Assembly: GCA_963709995.1 (NCBI GenBank)
Contig: CAVPYN010000008.1
Span: 186,001-250,000, forward strand
Source of the DNA: JAUIIK01 sp963709995
GTDB lineage: Bacteria; Chloroflexota; Chloroflexia; Thermomicrobiales; CFX8
Length of the DNA: 64,000 nucleotides
Direction of reading: 5' to 3'
The notes below the pieces were generated by a model. It saw only the letters and a program-made list of their open reading frames with translations. It ran no database searches and was not told the origin of the DNA. Position numbers and translations under genes: made by a program. Shown one piece after another: positions 25,349-33,272 of the stretch; within the stretch, counting starts at the first letter, position 1; every line of letters starts with the position of its first letter.

Positions 25349-25759
25349 ATGAGAGAAGCAGGCGAGGCGATCGTGGCTGATGCACGAGACTATCGGAAAT
25401 TCTTAAACAGCGACGGGACATTGCATCCCCGGTACCTCCCGCGACGGCTCTACACCAAACTCGTGAATCTCTACCGCGAGGACGAGGCCATCATCGATGA
25501 AGTGTTCGAGGAGCTCTACCTAGCCTGGGACCTCGAGCAGAAGCTGGACGTGATGAAGAGCGCCGGTCGGAATCCAGACAAGCAGCAAGCGGCGCAAGAA
25601 GTTCTGGACGAACTAGAAGACCGCGATTGGTGGCTGGCAACGGCTGCATTCGAACGCGCCTTTACCCGGGACTTTGCGGCTACAGCCGGAAGATGGTCGG
25701 AGTTCCTCGATCCTGTCTACGATGACCAGGAGGCGAATGGCTGGAGGGATCTCTCCTAG
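25349..25759 (+). CDS. Hypothetical helical protein downstream of mobA
   Basis: A 136-residue protein, mostly charged and probably all-helical, with many Asp, Glu, Leu and Arg residues and several Trp near the C-terminus (DRDWWLATAAFERAF). There are no Cys motifs, signal peptide or membrane segments. I do not recognise a family. It begins 3 bases after mobA and so is probably co-translated with it, which hints at but does not prove a role with molybdoenzymes. It converges on the glycosyltransferase gene, leaving only 4 bases between the two stops. Confidence 0.65.
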   Translation: MREAGEAIVADARDYRKFLNSDGTLHPRYLPRRLYTKLVNLYREDEAIIDEVFEELYLAWDLEQKLDVMKSAGRNPDKQQAAQEVLDELEDRDWWLATAAFERAFTRDFAATAGRWSEFLDPVYDDQEANGWRDLS

Positions 25760-25763
25760 CGTT

Positions 25764-26912
25764 TCATTTTTCAGCTGTGATGCGGTCGACGACACTGTCG
25801 AAGCTTGCGACGGCCCTGGTAGGGAGGAACCTCTCAGCGTCTAATCGCCATGGAGCTGTTGAGCCGGCCGGTCGACTGGCCATATCGACAATCAGGCTTG
25901 CGAGATCGTTCGCATCGCCGGCCCTGTAGGATGGCGCAGAAGGTAGCGTCTCCGGGTAGGCCAATGCTCTTGGCAGGAGTGGCACGGCGCCTGCCAGCGC
26001 TGCTTCCAACGCCGCAACCCCAAAGAACTCGTGCTCCGCCGTCGAAACCCAGAGCGTGGATGCGGCCAGTGCCTGCTCGTAGCGCTTCCGGCACGGGTAT
26101 CCTAACACGTCCGAGACCAGGATCCGTAGTTCAGGCGGCAACTCGGAGATAGGGCGCCGGATCGAGGATCCGAGAAGGTGGATTGTTGGTCTCAAACCTC
26201 GCGAAACGCAGGCCATCAATGCATCGACGAAGACATCCGGACGTTTCTCGCGTTCCCATCGTGCAGCCCAGGCGATCTCTAGCGCGGTCTTTGTTCTCTG
26301 GGGTGGCCGGCGCTCAAGGGACACTGGTGGGTACAGAGTCTCCGTCTTGTGCCAGTTGTCGCTCAGGATCTTTTCGGCGAGCATCCGGACTTGCCGTGAT
26401 GGAGCTGACATTGCTGACGCGAAGAAGTCTTGGCGGTGGTAATCCGAATTGAACCAGACCGAGTGCGCGGCTTCCAATGCTTCGAGATGTCCTACGAGAT
26501 AGGGTCGCGGGTCGGATGCGGGGACCGGATAGGACCATTGCGACTCATGAAAGTAGATCGAGAATGGAGTATCCACCCATCGCCGACTCAAGGAGGAGAT
26601 GATTCGCTCAGGGGCCGCTGGTCCGGAACAGACAACCAGATCCGGCGCTGGATAGCGAAGGTGCGCGATAGCCTGTTCCAGGTTCCGGTGACCGGCCAGA
26701 GCGAGCCAGCGCCAGTGATTTCGGTCTAGTACGATGAGGTCAACTGCGTGGCGGGAATAGCGCTGAAACAAGCGCGCAATTCTGAGATGCGAACCGGCTC
26801 CATAGGATTCCAGATACAAGATCCGCCGACTCGAATGTTTGCTGTCACGGTCTAAATCCGGCTCAAATCTCCACTGATTGTGGCCATTGGATGATTGAGG
26901 TTGATCTGCCAT
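25764..26912 (-). CDS. tRNA-queuosine alpha-mannosyltransferase-like glycosyltransferase (DUF3524)
   Basis: A 382-residue GT-B glycosyltransferase. The N-terminal half has RILYLESYGAGSHLRIA (family YGGSH), IYFHESQWSYPV (HENQL) and VWFNSDYHRQDFF (FNS.FN..SF). The C-terminal half has AWAARWEREKRPDVF (PHRWEHDK) and STAEHEFFGVAALEA followed by PRALAYPE, matching the QTMAN hallmark STAxHEFFGVAxLEA...LVYPE. QTMAN mannosylates queuosine in animal tRNA-Asp; bacterial relatives are little studied. The start is placed at the ATG at 26912 (MADQPQSS); an upstream start at 26939 would run into the neighbouring gene. The start codon shares the CATG at 26910-26913 with the divergent SAM hydroxide adenosyltransferase gene. 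The substrate here is inferred only from family. Confidence 0.82.
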   Translation of the reverse strand: MADQPQSSNGHNQWRFEPDLDRDSKHSSRRILYLESYGAGSHLRIARLFQRYSRHAVDLIVLDRNHWRWLALAGHRNLEQAIAHLRYPAPDLVVCSGPAAPERIISSLSRRWVDTPFSIYFHESQWSYPVPASDPRPYLVGHLEALEAAHSVWFNSDYHRQDFFASAMSAPSRQVRMLAEKILSDNWHKTETLYPPVSLERRPPQRTKTALEIAWAARWEREKRPDVFVDALMACVSRGLRPTIHLLGSSIRRPISELPPELRILVSDVLGYPCRKRYEQALAASTLWVSTAEHEFFGVAALEAALAGAVPLLPRALAYPETLPSAPSYRAGDANDLASLIVDMASRPAGSTAPWRLDAERFLPTRAVASFDSVVDRITAEK

Positions 26913-27714
26913 GTCCCGCTCAATCGTGACACTGCTCACTGACTTCGGTCATCAGGATACGTTCGTGGGACAGATGAAGGGAGAGATGCTCAAAATCGAT
27001 GATTCGATCCGGTTTGTCGACCTGACTCATGACATCCCACCGCAGGACATTCTCGAGGGGGCGTTCCAACTGGCGACGGCAATCCGCGCTTTTCCTGCAT
27101 GGACGGTACACCTGGCAGTCGTCGATCCAGGAGTTGGCTCGGAACGACGCGCGATCGTGGTCGAAACCCGCCTCGGGACGTTTGTTGGACCAGACAATGG
27201 TCTGTTCACGTTTGCCTATCATGATGGCATCGTATCAGCATATGAACTCTCGAGCCGGCGCGTCATGAAACAGCCTGCCTCGACAACATTTCACGGACGA
27301 GACATCTTCGCGCCATTCGCAGCGGCGATTGCGAGCGGCGCAATAGATATTGCTGAGTCTGGACCACCTATTGATCCGTTGTCATTGAAACGACTGTGCC
27401 TTCCAGCCGTCGTCGCGGACGACCAAACAGCTTCAGGTCCAATCGTATCGATTGATCGATTTGGGAACTGCCTGACAATCATCCGGCCAGGTGATATGCC
27501 TGGCAACGGTGAGATCGAGTCGATCGTTTGCAGGGAGTTCCGGGTGGAGCGGATTGCGAACGCTTTCAGTGACGTCGCCAAGGGAGACCCGGTTGCCGTA
27601 ATCGGGAGTTTCGGCACGTTGGAACTCGCTCGGCGTGATGGAAGCGCGGCCAGGCACTGGGGCCTTCAACGCGGCGATCTTATTACGATTCACGCTAGAT
27701 CAGCTGAACATTAG
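26911..27714 (+). CDS. SAM hydroxide adenosyltransferase (DUF62)
   Basis: A 267-residue member of the SAM hydroxide adenosyltransferase / fluorinase-like family, which splits SAM with hydroxide into adenosine and methionine. Motifs: TLLTDFGHQDTFVGQMKG at the N-terminus, DLTHDIPPQDILEGAF, VHLAVVDPGVGSERRAIVVE, VGPDNGLF, FHGRDIFAPFAA and IDRFGNCLTI. The halogenase-specific insertion of true fluorinases is not evident, and the Asp-Arg-His triad of the hydroxide-adding type is plausibly represented (D in TDFGH, R and H in HGRDIF region). It is divergent from the QTMAN-like gene with start codons overlapping by two bases. The physiological role is unclear; it may relate to the adenosine kinase and AhcY at 18-20 kb. 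Confidence 0.88.
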   Translation: MSRSIVTLLTDFGHQDTFVGQMKGEMLKIDDSIRFVDLTHDIPPQDILEGAFQLATAIRAFPAWTVHLAVVDPGVGSERRAIVVETRLGTFVGPDNGLFTFAYHDGIVSAYELSSRRVMKQPASTTFHGRDIFAPFAAAIASGAIDIAESGPPIDPLSLKRLCLPAVVADDQTASGPIVSIDRFGNCLTIIRPGDMPGNGEIESIVCREFRVERIANAFSDVAKGDPVAVIGSFGTLELARRDGSAARHWGLQRGDLITIHARSAEH

Positions 27715-27729
27715 GCTAGGCGGTCCCGT

Positions 27730-27735
27730 ATAATG
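27730..27735 (+). promoter_or_regulatory. Consensus -10 box
   Basis: TATAAT at about 27730-27735, 21 bases upstream of the next start codon. No good -35 box lies 16-18 bases upstream, so this is weak as a full promoter. Confidence 0.35.
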
Positions 27736-27755
27736 CTCGGTTGAAGCGCATAGTC

Positions 27756-28046
27756 ATGGAATCTCAGAAGCGAGAAGAGATGTCGGCCGATCAGAGTAGT
27801 TCCCAAAAGAGAAGAAAACTTTCGAGGGCCGAGATCAAGGCGTACGAGGCGCGGCGGGCGGCCGAACGGCGACGCCTCGCGGTTCAGACCGACACAGTTG
27901 TCGCAAGCGACATTCCGATCGAACACTCGTACTCGATTACTCGAGATGAGGAATTCGCGGTCATCAAGAGCGATCTGGTTCGGCTTGGTTGGATCGTTGT
28001 TGTGCTCCTAGTGCTCTTGGCAGTGGCGACCGTGTTTCTTTCCTAA
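27756..28046 (+). CDS. Small C-tail-anchored membrane protein
   Basis: A 96-residue protein. Residues 1-45 are highly charged and basic (KRRKLSRAEIKAYEARRAAERRRL, a likely helix), then a short linker, and the C-terminal 22 residues are one membrane segment (GWIVVVLLVLLAVATVFLS). The protein would be anchored by its tail with the charged part in the cytoplasm. The start is ATG 27756; a TTG 15 bases upstream is possible. I do not recognise a family. It converges on the TPR gene with a 6-base gap. Confidence 0.65.
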   Translation: MESQKREEMSADQSSSQKRRKLSRAEIKAYEARRAAERRRLAVQTDTVVASDIPIEHSYSITRDEEFAVIKSDLVRLGWIVVVLLVLLAVATVFLS

Positions 28047-28052
28047 GATCCG

Positions 28053-28934
28053 CTACTCGTCTTCGTCTACAAGAGCTTCCGATTCGATTTCCAACTCGTC
28101 TTCGTCGTCGCCGAACGTTTCGTCATCCAATTCGTCTGGCTCGTCATCATCTTCATCAGCGCTCAGAACGTCTTCCAGATCTTCGTCGTCATCCGGGGGG
28201 ATGATCAGGTCGTGCTCGTCGGCTCGAAACAGCCGGGTATCCCGTACGTAGGCTCGGGGAATAGCTGCGTTCACCTGTTCCGGGAACGACATCTCTGCAC
28301 CCATCTCGTCGCTGAGTACCAGTTCCCGAACGATGACACGGACATGATCGCCAGCATTCGCCGTGACGAAGACCTCATAGGTGTTGCCTCTATCCAGCAA
28401 CCACTTCAGGCGACGAGCTAGGCGCGGTTCGGGCGCACCGACATACTCGCCATTCAGGTCCACGAACACGACATTGCAATCGTCATCGAACGCAATCTCC
28501 AGCTTTTCTCCCGCGGCAATCATACGAAGCTGTGAGGACGGTGCTGGGTTCACCAAGTCGTCAGCGTAAGTCTTGCCCGCTTCCTGAATAAAGGCCCCGA
28601 ACCGGACCGGCGGGTGCGCCTCATCGACGATCTGCTCATCGGACTCGTTATCTCGAAGCGGCTCGAGTCGCTCCAAGTTCCGTCTAGCGATGATATTGGC
28701 TGGGTCGGCCTCCAGCGCTAGTTCGTAGGATTCGTAGGCCGACCGGAACCGCCCTAGCTCGTAGAAAGCCTTGCCGAGTCGGTTGAGCGCATCGACGTCA
28801 CGAGGTGAGCGTTCGATGAGCTTGTTGTTGATTTCGATGGCCGCATTCCATCGCCCTTCTATGGCTGCCTGCCTTGCGCGCGCGGCCATTTCACGGACGG
28901 CTTTCGAACGGGAAGTGGTTCCTGGGAATGACAT
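28053..28934 (-). CDS. TPR protein with acidic C-terminal tail
   Basis: A 293-residue protein. Residues ~12-90 form two TPR-like units (AIEGRWNAAIEINNKLIERSPRD and YELGRFRSAYESYELALEADP). A globular middle part (~115-230) follows, then a tail of about 60 residues that is almost entirely Asp and Glu. The start is ATG 28934, with GGAG nine bases upstream; the frame also opens from TTG 28943 where the ribosome site would be too close. TPR units imply protein binding. It follows miaB on the same strand with a gap of 39 bases. I cannot assign a function. Confidence 0.7.
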   Translation of the reverse strand: MSFPGTTSRSKAVREMAARARQAAIEGRWNAAIEINNKLIERSPRDVDALNRLGKAFYELGRFRSAYESYELALEADPANIIARRNLERLEPLRDNESDEQIVDEAHPPVRFGAFIQEAGKTYADDLVNPAPSSQLRMIAAGEKLEIAFDDDCNVVFVDLNGEYVGAPEPRLARRLKWLLDRGNTYEVFVTANAGDHVRVIVRELVLSDEMGAEMSFPEQVNAAIPRAYVRDTRLFRADEHDLIIPPDDDEDLEDVLSADEDDDEPDELDDETFGDDEDELEIESEALVDEDE

Positions 28935-28973
28935 AAACTGCAACTCCTGATTCTTGAAACTTCGTACGTGACT

Positions 28974-30359
28974 CTAAGACGATAAGATTGGTTCCCGGAC
29001 CGCGACGGGTTCGCCGAGCGCATACCAGGTTGTCGTGTCGGTTACTTGCACGTCTACAAACTGGCCCACCCAGTCCCCCGTCGCTTCGAAAAAGACGAGC
29101 TGGTTGCCGCGCGTGCGGCCCCGCCAGCGACCTCGTGCAAAGCCATCAACAAGGATCTCGTAAGTATTGCCGCGCATGGCCCTTGCGCGCTGGGCGCTTA
29201 TCTGTGCCTGAAGTGCTTCGACTGCTTGATGCCTTGCGTGCTTCGTCTCATAAGGGATCTCGTCCTCCCAGCGAGCTGATAGCGTGCCCGGGCGCGGAGA
29301 GTACATCGCAACGTGTACCTTATCGAACTGGATGTCGTTTAGCAGATCGAGAGTGTCCTGGAACTGTTCGTCCGACTCGCCGGGAAATCCGACGATGATA
29401 TCGGTAGAAAGCGTTACTCCGTCGATCAATTCCCGAATTCTGGCAATACGCTCGCAATAGTGCTCGTTGGTATAGGTCCTGCGCATTCGTCGCAGTACCT
29501 CGTCGTTGCCCGCTTGCACCGGGAGGTTCACATGCTCGCAGGCGCTTGGTAGTGAAGCAATTGTGCTTATGAGCTTGTCGCTGAAGTATTTTGGATGGGA
29601 TGTGAGGAACCGTAGACGTCGAATCTCTGGAATTGCGTCTATGGCAACCAGCAGATCAGCAAGATCCCTCCCGTCGTCCAGATCATGACCATAGGCGTTG
29701 ACCGTCTGGCCGAGGAGAGTGACTTCCTGGACTCCAGAGCGACCGATCATCGCGACTTCGTCGACAATTTCCTGGAAGGGCCGGCTCACCTCCCGCCCGC
29801 GGCGGTAGGGAACAATGCAATATGAACAGACGAAGTTGCAACCATAAATGATGGGAACGTAGGCAGTCACCCTGGCGTCGGCTGACTCTGCATCGCTGTA
29901 ATAGTGGGGCAATTCCGCAAGATCGAAATCAACCGCGGCGGATTCCGGGACAATCTCCGCCAGACGGTCAAACTCAGATGGTTCAAAGAACAGGTCGACA
30001 TGAGGATACTGTTCCCTAAGCCGATCCTGCTGTCCGGTTACCAGGCAGCCCGTTACCCCTATCTTCACCCGAGGATTACGCTTTTTCGCACGAACGAGCG
30101 AGCCGATCTTTCCTCGCACCCGATCCTCGGCCGCCTGCCGTACAACGCATGAATTCAGGATGATGATGTCTGCTGCGTTCTCGTCGTCAGTCGCGCTATA
30201 CCCTGCGTGACTAAGAATGGATTCGACTTTCGCCGATTCGGCCTCATTCATCTGGCAACCCATGGTCCAGATGTGAAACCGCTTCCCAGCTGGCTGCGTA
30301 CTGACGTTGTTTTGAATTGAAGCGACACGCGAGTTGACAAGCCGCAGAGGTTCCAACAC
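28974..30359 (-). CDS. miaB: tRNA-2-methylthio-N6-dimethylallyladenosine synthase MiaB
   Basis: A 461-residue radical-SAM methylthiotransferase that modifies A37 of tRNAs. The N-terminal UPF0004 domain has its three cluster Cys in TMGCQMNEAES, LNSCVVRQAAEDR and VTGCLVTGQQ. The radical-SAM motif is YGCNFVCSYCIVPYRRG, then VTLLGQTVNAYG, HVNLPVQAGNDEVLRRMRR and STDIIVGFPGE, with a C-terminal TRAM domain. The frame opens as far as 30539, but GTG 30359 is preceded by AAGGGAG and starts a normal-length protein, so it was chosen. It is the first gene of a minus-strand pair with the TPR protein. Confidence 0.95.
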   Translation of the reverse strand: MLEPLRLVNSRVASIQNNVSTQPAGKRFHIWTMGCQMNEAESAKVESILSHAGYSATDDENAADIIILNSCVVRQAAEDRVRGKIGSLVRAKKRNPRVKIGVTGCLVTGQQDRLREQYPHVDLFFEPSEFDRLAEIVPESAAVDFDLAELPHYYSDAESADARVTAYVPIIYGCNFVCSYCIVPYRRGREVSRPFQEIVDEVAMIGRSGVQEVTLLGQTVNAYGHDLDDGRDLADLLVAIDAIPEIRRLRFLTSHPKYFSDKLISTIASLPSACEHVNLPVQAGNDEVLRRMRRTYTNEHYCERIARIRELIDGVTLSTDIIVGFPGESDEQFQDTLDLLNDIQFDKVHVAMYSPRPGTLSARWEDEIPYETKHARHQAVEALQAQISAQRARAMRGNTYEILVDGFARGRWRGRTRGNQLVFFEATGDWVGQFVDVQVTDTTTWYALGEPVAVREPILSS

Positions 30360-30701
30360 GCAGCTCCCTTGTTCCCTGCTTGATCGGACAAGACCACAAA
30401 CCTGGATTATACCGCCCGGTAGTTGGGGCTGTTCGGTGACAATCGGATAGAAGGTCCAGCAGCGTCGTGCCCGAATCCTGTCGGAGGAAGCACAACCGTG
30501 TTTGCGACTCGAGATCGAGCGTACGGACGTTGTGTCCAATCAGCAGGTACCGTACAATCAGACTTGCCCGTTAAAGGTTGCCTGAAAGGCACAGCCTGGA
30601 GTGCCAGTCCGGAGCGAGATGGGGAAGCTTTGGACTGCTATGGCATCTATTCTGTTTCTGTGTAGGGGCATATACCTGCTGGGTTTTGTGTAGGGGGAAA
30701 A
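30360..30701. other. Divergent intergenic region miaB / Cys-module protein
   Basis: About 340 bases. A good promoter for the plus-strand gene is at 30530-30558. The ~135 bases between it and the start codon are an untranslated leader in which I see no clear riboswitch or RNA family. Confidence 0.45.
30530..30558 (+). promoter_or_regulatory. Sigma-70-type promoter
   Basis: TTGTGT (30530-30535) and TACAAT (30553-30558) separated by exactly 17 bases, upstream of the gene at 30702. Confidence 0.55.
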
Positions 30702-31817
30702 GTGACTAAGCGGAAATGCGGCACGTGCCGCTACTTTCACGACGCCGGAATTGCGTGCTCGGGCTGGTGCACACATCCGGAACGTGGAGATCTTCATGAC
30801 CTTGTACTCGTCCGAAGCGCGGAACTGGCCTGCCGGAACACCTGGGATCGTGACCTCTGGACACCACGCCCGCGTGGAAGAAACGACAACACACCGCCGA
30901 TGCGATTTCCGGAGCCACATATCCCGCGCATGAGTGAAATTGCCTCCCCGGATAAAGGGGAGGGCTACATTGATAACCCAACGGACAAAGTAACCTCAAT
31001 TTCGATTGCTGAAACTTCAGGGATCGTCAAGCGTTATCGCCCTCCAGCGGTTACCGGAGGACAGCCAGACCCCGATGCGGGGCCTGGTATCGCGTCCCAA
31101 ACCTCGAACAGTGTTGCCCAGGCTTCCCGTGGATCTGGGGTTTCATCGCTAGAACCGGGATACCAACGTGCCGCGGGTGTGAGTGGAGCATCTTCCGGGC
31201 GATCTGTTCAAGCCGGGCCCGGCGATGAAGTCGTGGGTGGCGAACGATCGGTGAGCAAACCGCAGTTGCGCCCTGCGATTGCGACCCGGCCCGAACTGGC
31301 TAGTGACACCTCCCCGCTGCCAGCGGACGAGATCAACAAACTGCTGGCCGAGCAGACGCATCAGACGACCGGGCATGCCTCCCCGGCGAAGAGTCCGACT
31401 CTGCCACTGGAAGTCAATGGTCGGCCCGGAGAAGGATCGTTGATTCATGTTGATGGCGCCGATCTAACGATCACCTCGAACCCTGATTCATTCACGTCTC
31501 CTCCGGAAAGCGCGCAGCCGTTGGCCACGTCTCCAATCGATGAAAGAAAGTGGGTCGCGGGATTGCCGCGTTCTTGCGAAACGTGCCAGCAGTTCCAGCG
31601 CAATCCTGATGGGAGGACCGGTATTTGCTGCAATAGTCATGCATTCAGCAGTCCGACTGTGGTAGAGTGCCAGCAACTGGCCTGCCGATCCAGCGTAGGA
31701 ATCTGGTGGTTGCCGAGCGATGATTATTGGCTTGAACGCGCTGATGTATCGCATCACACCCGGCCGACCCCCTATCTGGACGCCGTACTGGCAGAAGTGA
31801 GGTCAGGGTCTCGTTGA
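30702..31817 (+). CDS. Unknown protein with two homologous cysteine modules joined by a long disordered linker
   Basis: A 371-residue protein starting at GTG 30702 (AGGGGG four bases upstream). The N-terminal module (residues ~5-50) reads CGTCRYF...CSGWC...ELACRNTW. The C-terminal module (~290-340) reads CETCQQF...GICCNSH...CQQLACRSS, ending with a Trp-rich stretch. The shared order C-x-T-C-x-x-F, a Gly-rich Cys pair, and LACR indicates a duplicated, probably metal-binding fold. Between them lie about 230 residues rich in Ser, Pro, Gly and Ala. There is no membrane segment or signal peptide. I do not recognise a family. A RodZ-like gene follows 92 bases downstream on the same strand. Confidence 0.7.
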   Translation: MTKRKCGTCRYFHDAGIACSGWCTHPERGDLHDLVLVRSAELACRNTWDRDLWTPRPRGRNDNTPPMRFPEPHIPRMSEIASPDKGEGYIDNPTDKVTSISIAETSGIVKRYRPPAVTGGQPDPDAGPGIASQTSNSVAQASRGSGVSSLEPGYQRAAGVSGASSGRSVQAGPGDEVVGGERSVSKPQLRPAIATRPELASDTSPLPADEINKLLAEQTHQTTGHASPAKSPTLPLEVNGRPGEGSLIHVDGADLTITSNPDSFTSPPESAQPLATSPIDERKWVAGLPRSCETCQQFQRNPDGRTGICCNSHAFSSPTVVECQQLACRSSVGIWWLPSDDYWLERADVSHHTRPTPYLDAVLAEVRSGSR

Positions 31818-31909
31818 GGGAGGGACGGCGTTGCACTGACGCCGTACAATCGCAAGACGCGATCTGGGGACTCTAGCGTCGGGCGAAAACGAGGGGTACA
31901 TACCGCAGT

Positions 31910-32836
31910 ATGTCTGACCTGGGCGATCTTCTACGTCGTGCAAGGGCGCACAAGGGTGTCACGCTCCGCGATGCCGAGAAGCGAACCAGAATTAGCCGGA
32001 CGTACCTGGCCGCGCTGGAAGCTCACGATTTCGATCAGTTGCCGCCACAAACCTACGCCCGCGGCATCGTTCGAAACTATGCCCAGTACCTCGGCTTGGA
32101 CCCCGCGGCAGTTCTTGCGATGTATGACGAGGCGATTAGCATCTCCTCTAAACCTGAAGAAAACGTCCACCTTTCACCGGCCGTACAACCAATTGAGATT
32201 CACGGTCACTGGGCACCTAATTTCGCAATCATCATCTTCATGCTTGTAATTTCCGCCGTGATTTTCACGTGGATCTACTCCGCCTATCTCCAGCCATCTG
32301 ATGATGAAGTGCCGACCTCCATCGCCCAGCCGACGCCAACTGCTATCGAGCAGTCATTGTTGGACTCGATTGCACAAACACCTGCAGCGACGGAAGACGA
32401 AGCAGCGGCCGCCACGGCTTCCGCAGAGGAGGAAAGCGCATCCCAAGATTCCGCCCAGGCAACCGCGACAAGTGTCGAAGCGGAACAGGCTGCCCCGACC
32501 GCGGTTGAGGAACCGACAGAGGTTCCGACCGAGGTTGATGCTGACGATGATTCAGAAGGGCCGGTTGGGCCGGAAATTCTCCCCGAAGATATTCAGATCC
32601 CGGATGGCTATCATCTGTTCGCGGTCTACGCTGAGGACGATGTGTGGGTCCAGGTGACGCTCGACTATGAAACGATCGAGTTGGATAGAGTGCTTGCGGC
32701 GGGAGAGTACGCAACGTTCTTGGCCCAGACAGCAACGATAACCTCTGGCAATGCGGCGTACGTGCGAGTCTACGTTGACGGTGAGGACTGGGGAACGCTT
32801 GGCGAACCCTGGGATGCCGTCGTGACCTACCCCTAA
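31910..32836 (+). CDS. RodZ-like HTH membrane protein
   Basis: A 308-residue protein. Residues 1-70 are a Cro/C1-type HTH as in RodZ (DLLRRARAHKGVTLRDAEKR and TYARGIVRNYAQYLGLDP). A single membrane segment lies at about 105-127 (FAIIIFMLVISAVIFTWIYS). It is followed by an Ala/Glu/Thr/Pro-rich linker of about 90 residues and a C-terminal DUF4115-like beta domain (VYAEDDVWVQVTLDYETIE). RodZ links MreB to the envelope in rod-shaped cells; homologues of this layout exist in many bacteria. The start is ATG 31910. No mre genes are in the window, so a cell-shape role is inference. Confidence 0.82.
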   Translation: MSDLGDLLRRARAHKGVTLRDAEKRTRISRTYLAALEAHDFDQLPPQTYARGIVRNYAQYLGLDPAAVLAMYDEAISISSKPEENVHLSPAVQPIEIHGHWAPNFAIIIFMLVISAVIFTWIYSAYLQPSDDEVPTSIAQPTPTAIEQSLLDSIAQTPAATEDEAAAATASAEEESASQDSAQATATSVEAEQAAPTAVEEPTEVPTEVDADDDSEGPVGPEILPEDIQIPDGYHLFAVYAEDDVWVQVTLDYETIELDRVLAAGEYATFLAQTATITSGNAAYVRVYVDGEDWGTLGEPWDAVVTYP

Positions 32837-32843
32837 CTGGTCG

Positions 32844-33272
32844 ATGTCCGGTCCTGAGGCATTCGGAACGAATCCATATTCGGAGAATACTCCTGTAGAG
32901 GGTGAGCTCGTTACGATTCTTCGTGGAGTCACGATGAATCGTGGACTAAGACTGGAATCCTATCGATCGCGTGCCGTCACCCGCGGACAAGTTCACGAAC
33001 TAATGATGACCGATGACCTCGCTGAACCTGGAGTGACCTGCAATCGGGTCGGGCTCATCGGATTCTTCGTCGTGCGGGATTCCGGCGTGCTTCTCGTCGA
33101 TACTCCGGTTTCAATTGCCGGCCGGGTGGTTGGGAACATAGCCGGATTCGACGATACTCATATGCCGAACCACCAGAACATCTGCTTGCGTGCATCTGAA
33201 CTCGCCGACGGGGTCGAACTTGGTCTGCACGCTGGAGATCGGGTGGAAATTGCTGGTCGCCCGGCTACATAG
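32844..33272 (+). CDS. Conserved-looking protein of unknown function
   Basis: A 142-residue soluble, beta-rich protein with an even spread of hydrophobic and Gly residues (IGFFVVRDSGVLLVDTPVSIAGRVVGNIAGFDDTHMPNHQNI) suggesting a small barrel. It starts 8 bases after the RodZ-like gene, with no good ribosome site, so it is probably translationally coupled. ATG 32935 could be an alternative start. Its last 8 bases overlap the end of the convergent lipid kinase gene. I have a vague impression of having seen the family as a DUF but cannot name it safely. Confidence 0.65.
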   Translation: MSGPEAFGTNPYSENTPVEGELVTILRGVTMNRGLRLESYRSRAVTRGQVHELMMTDDLAEPGVTCNRVGLIGFFVVRDSGVLLVDTPVSIAGRVVGNIAGFDDTHMPNHQNICLRASELADGVELGLHAGDRVEIAGRPAT

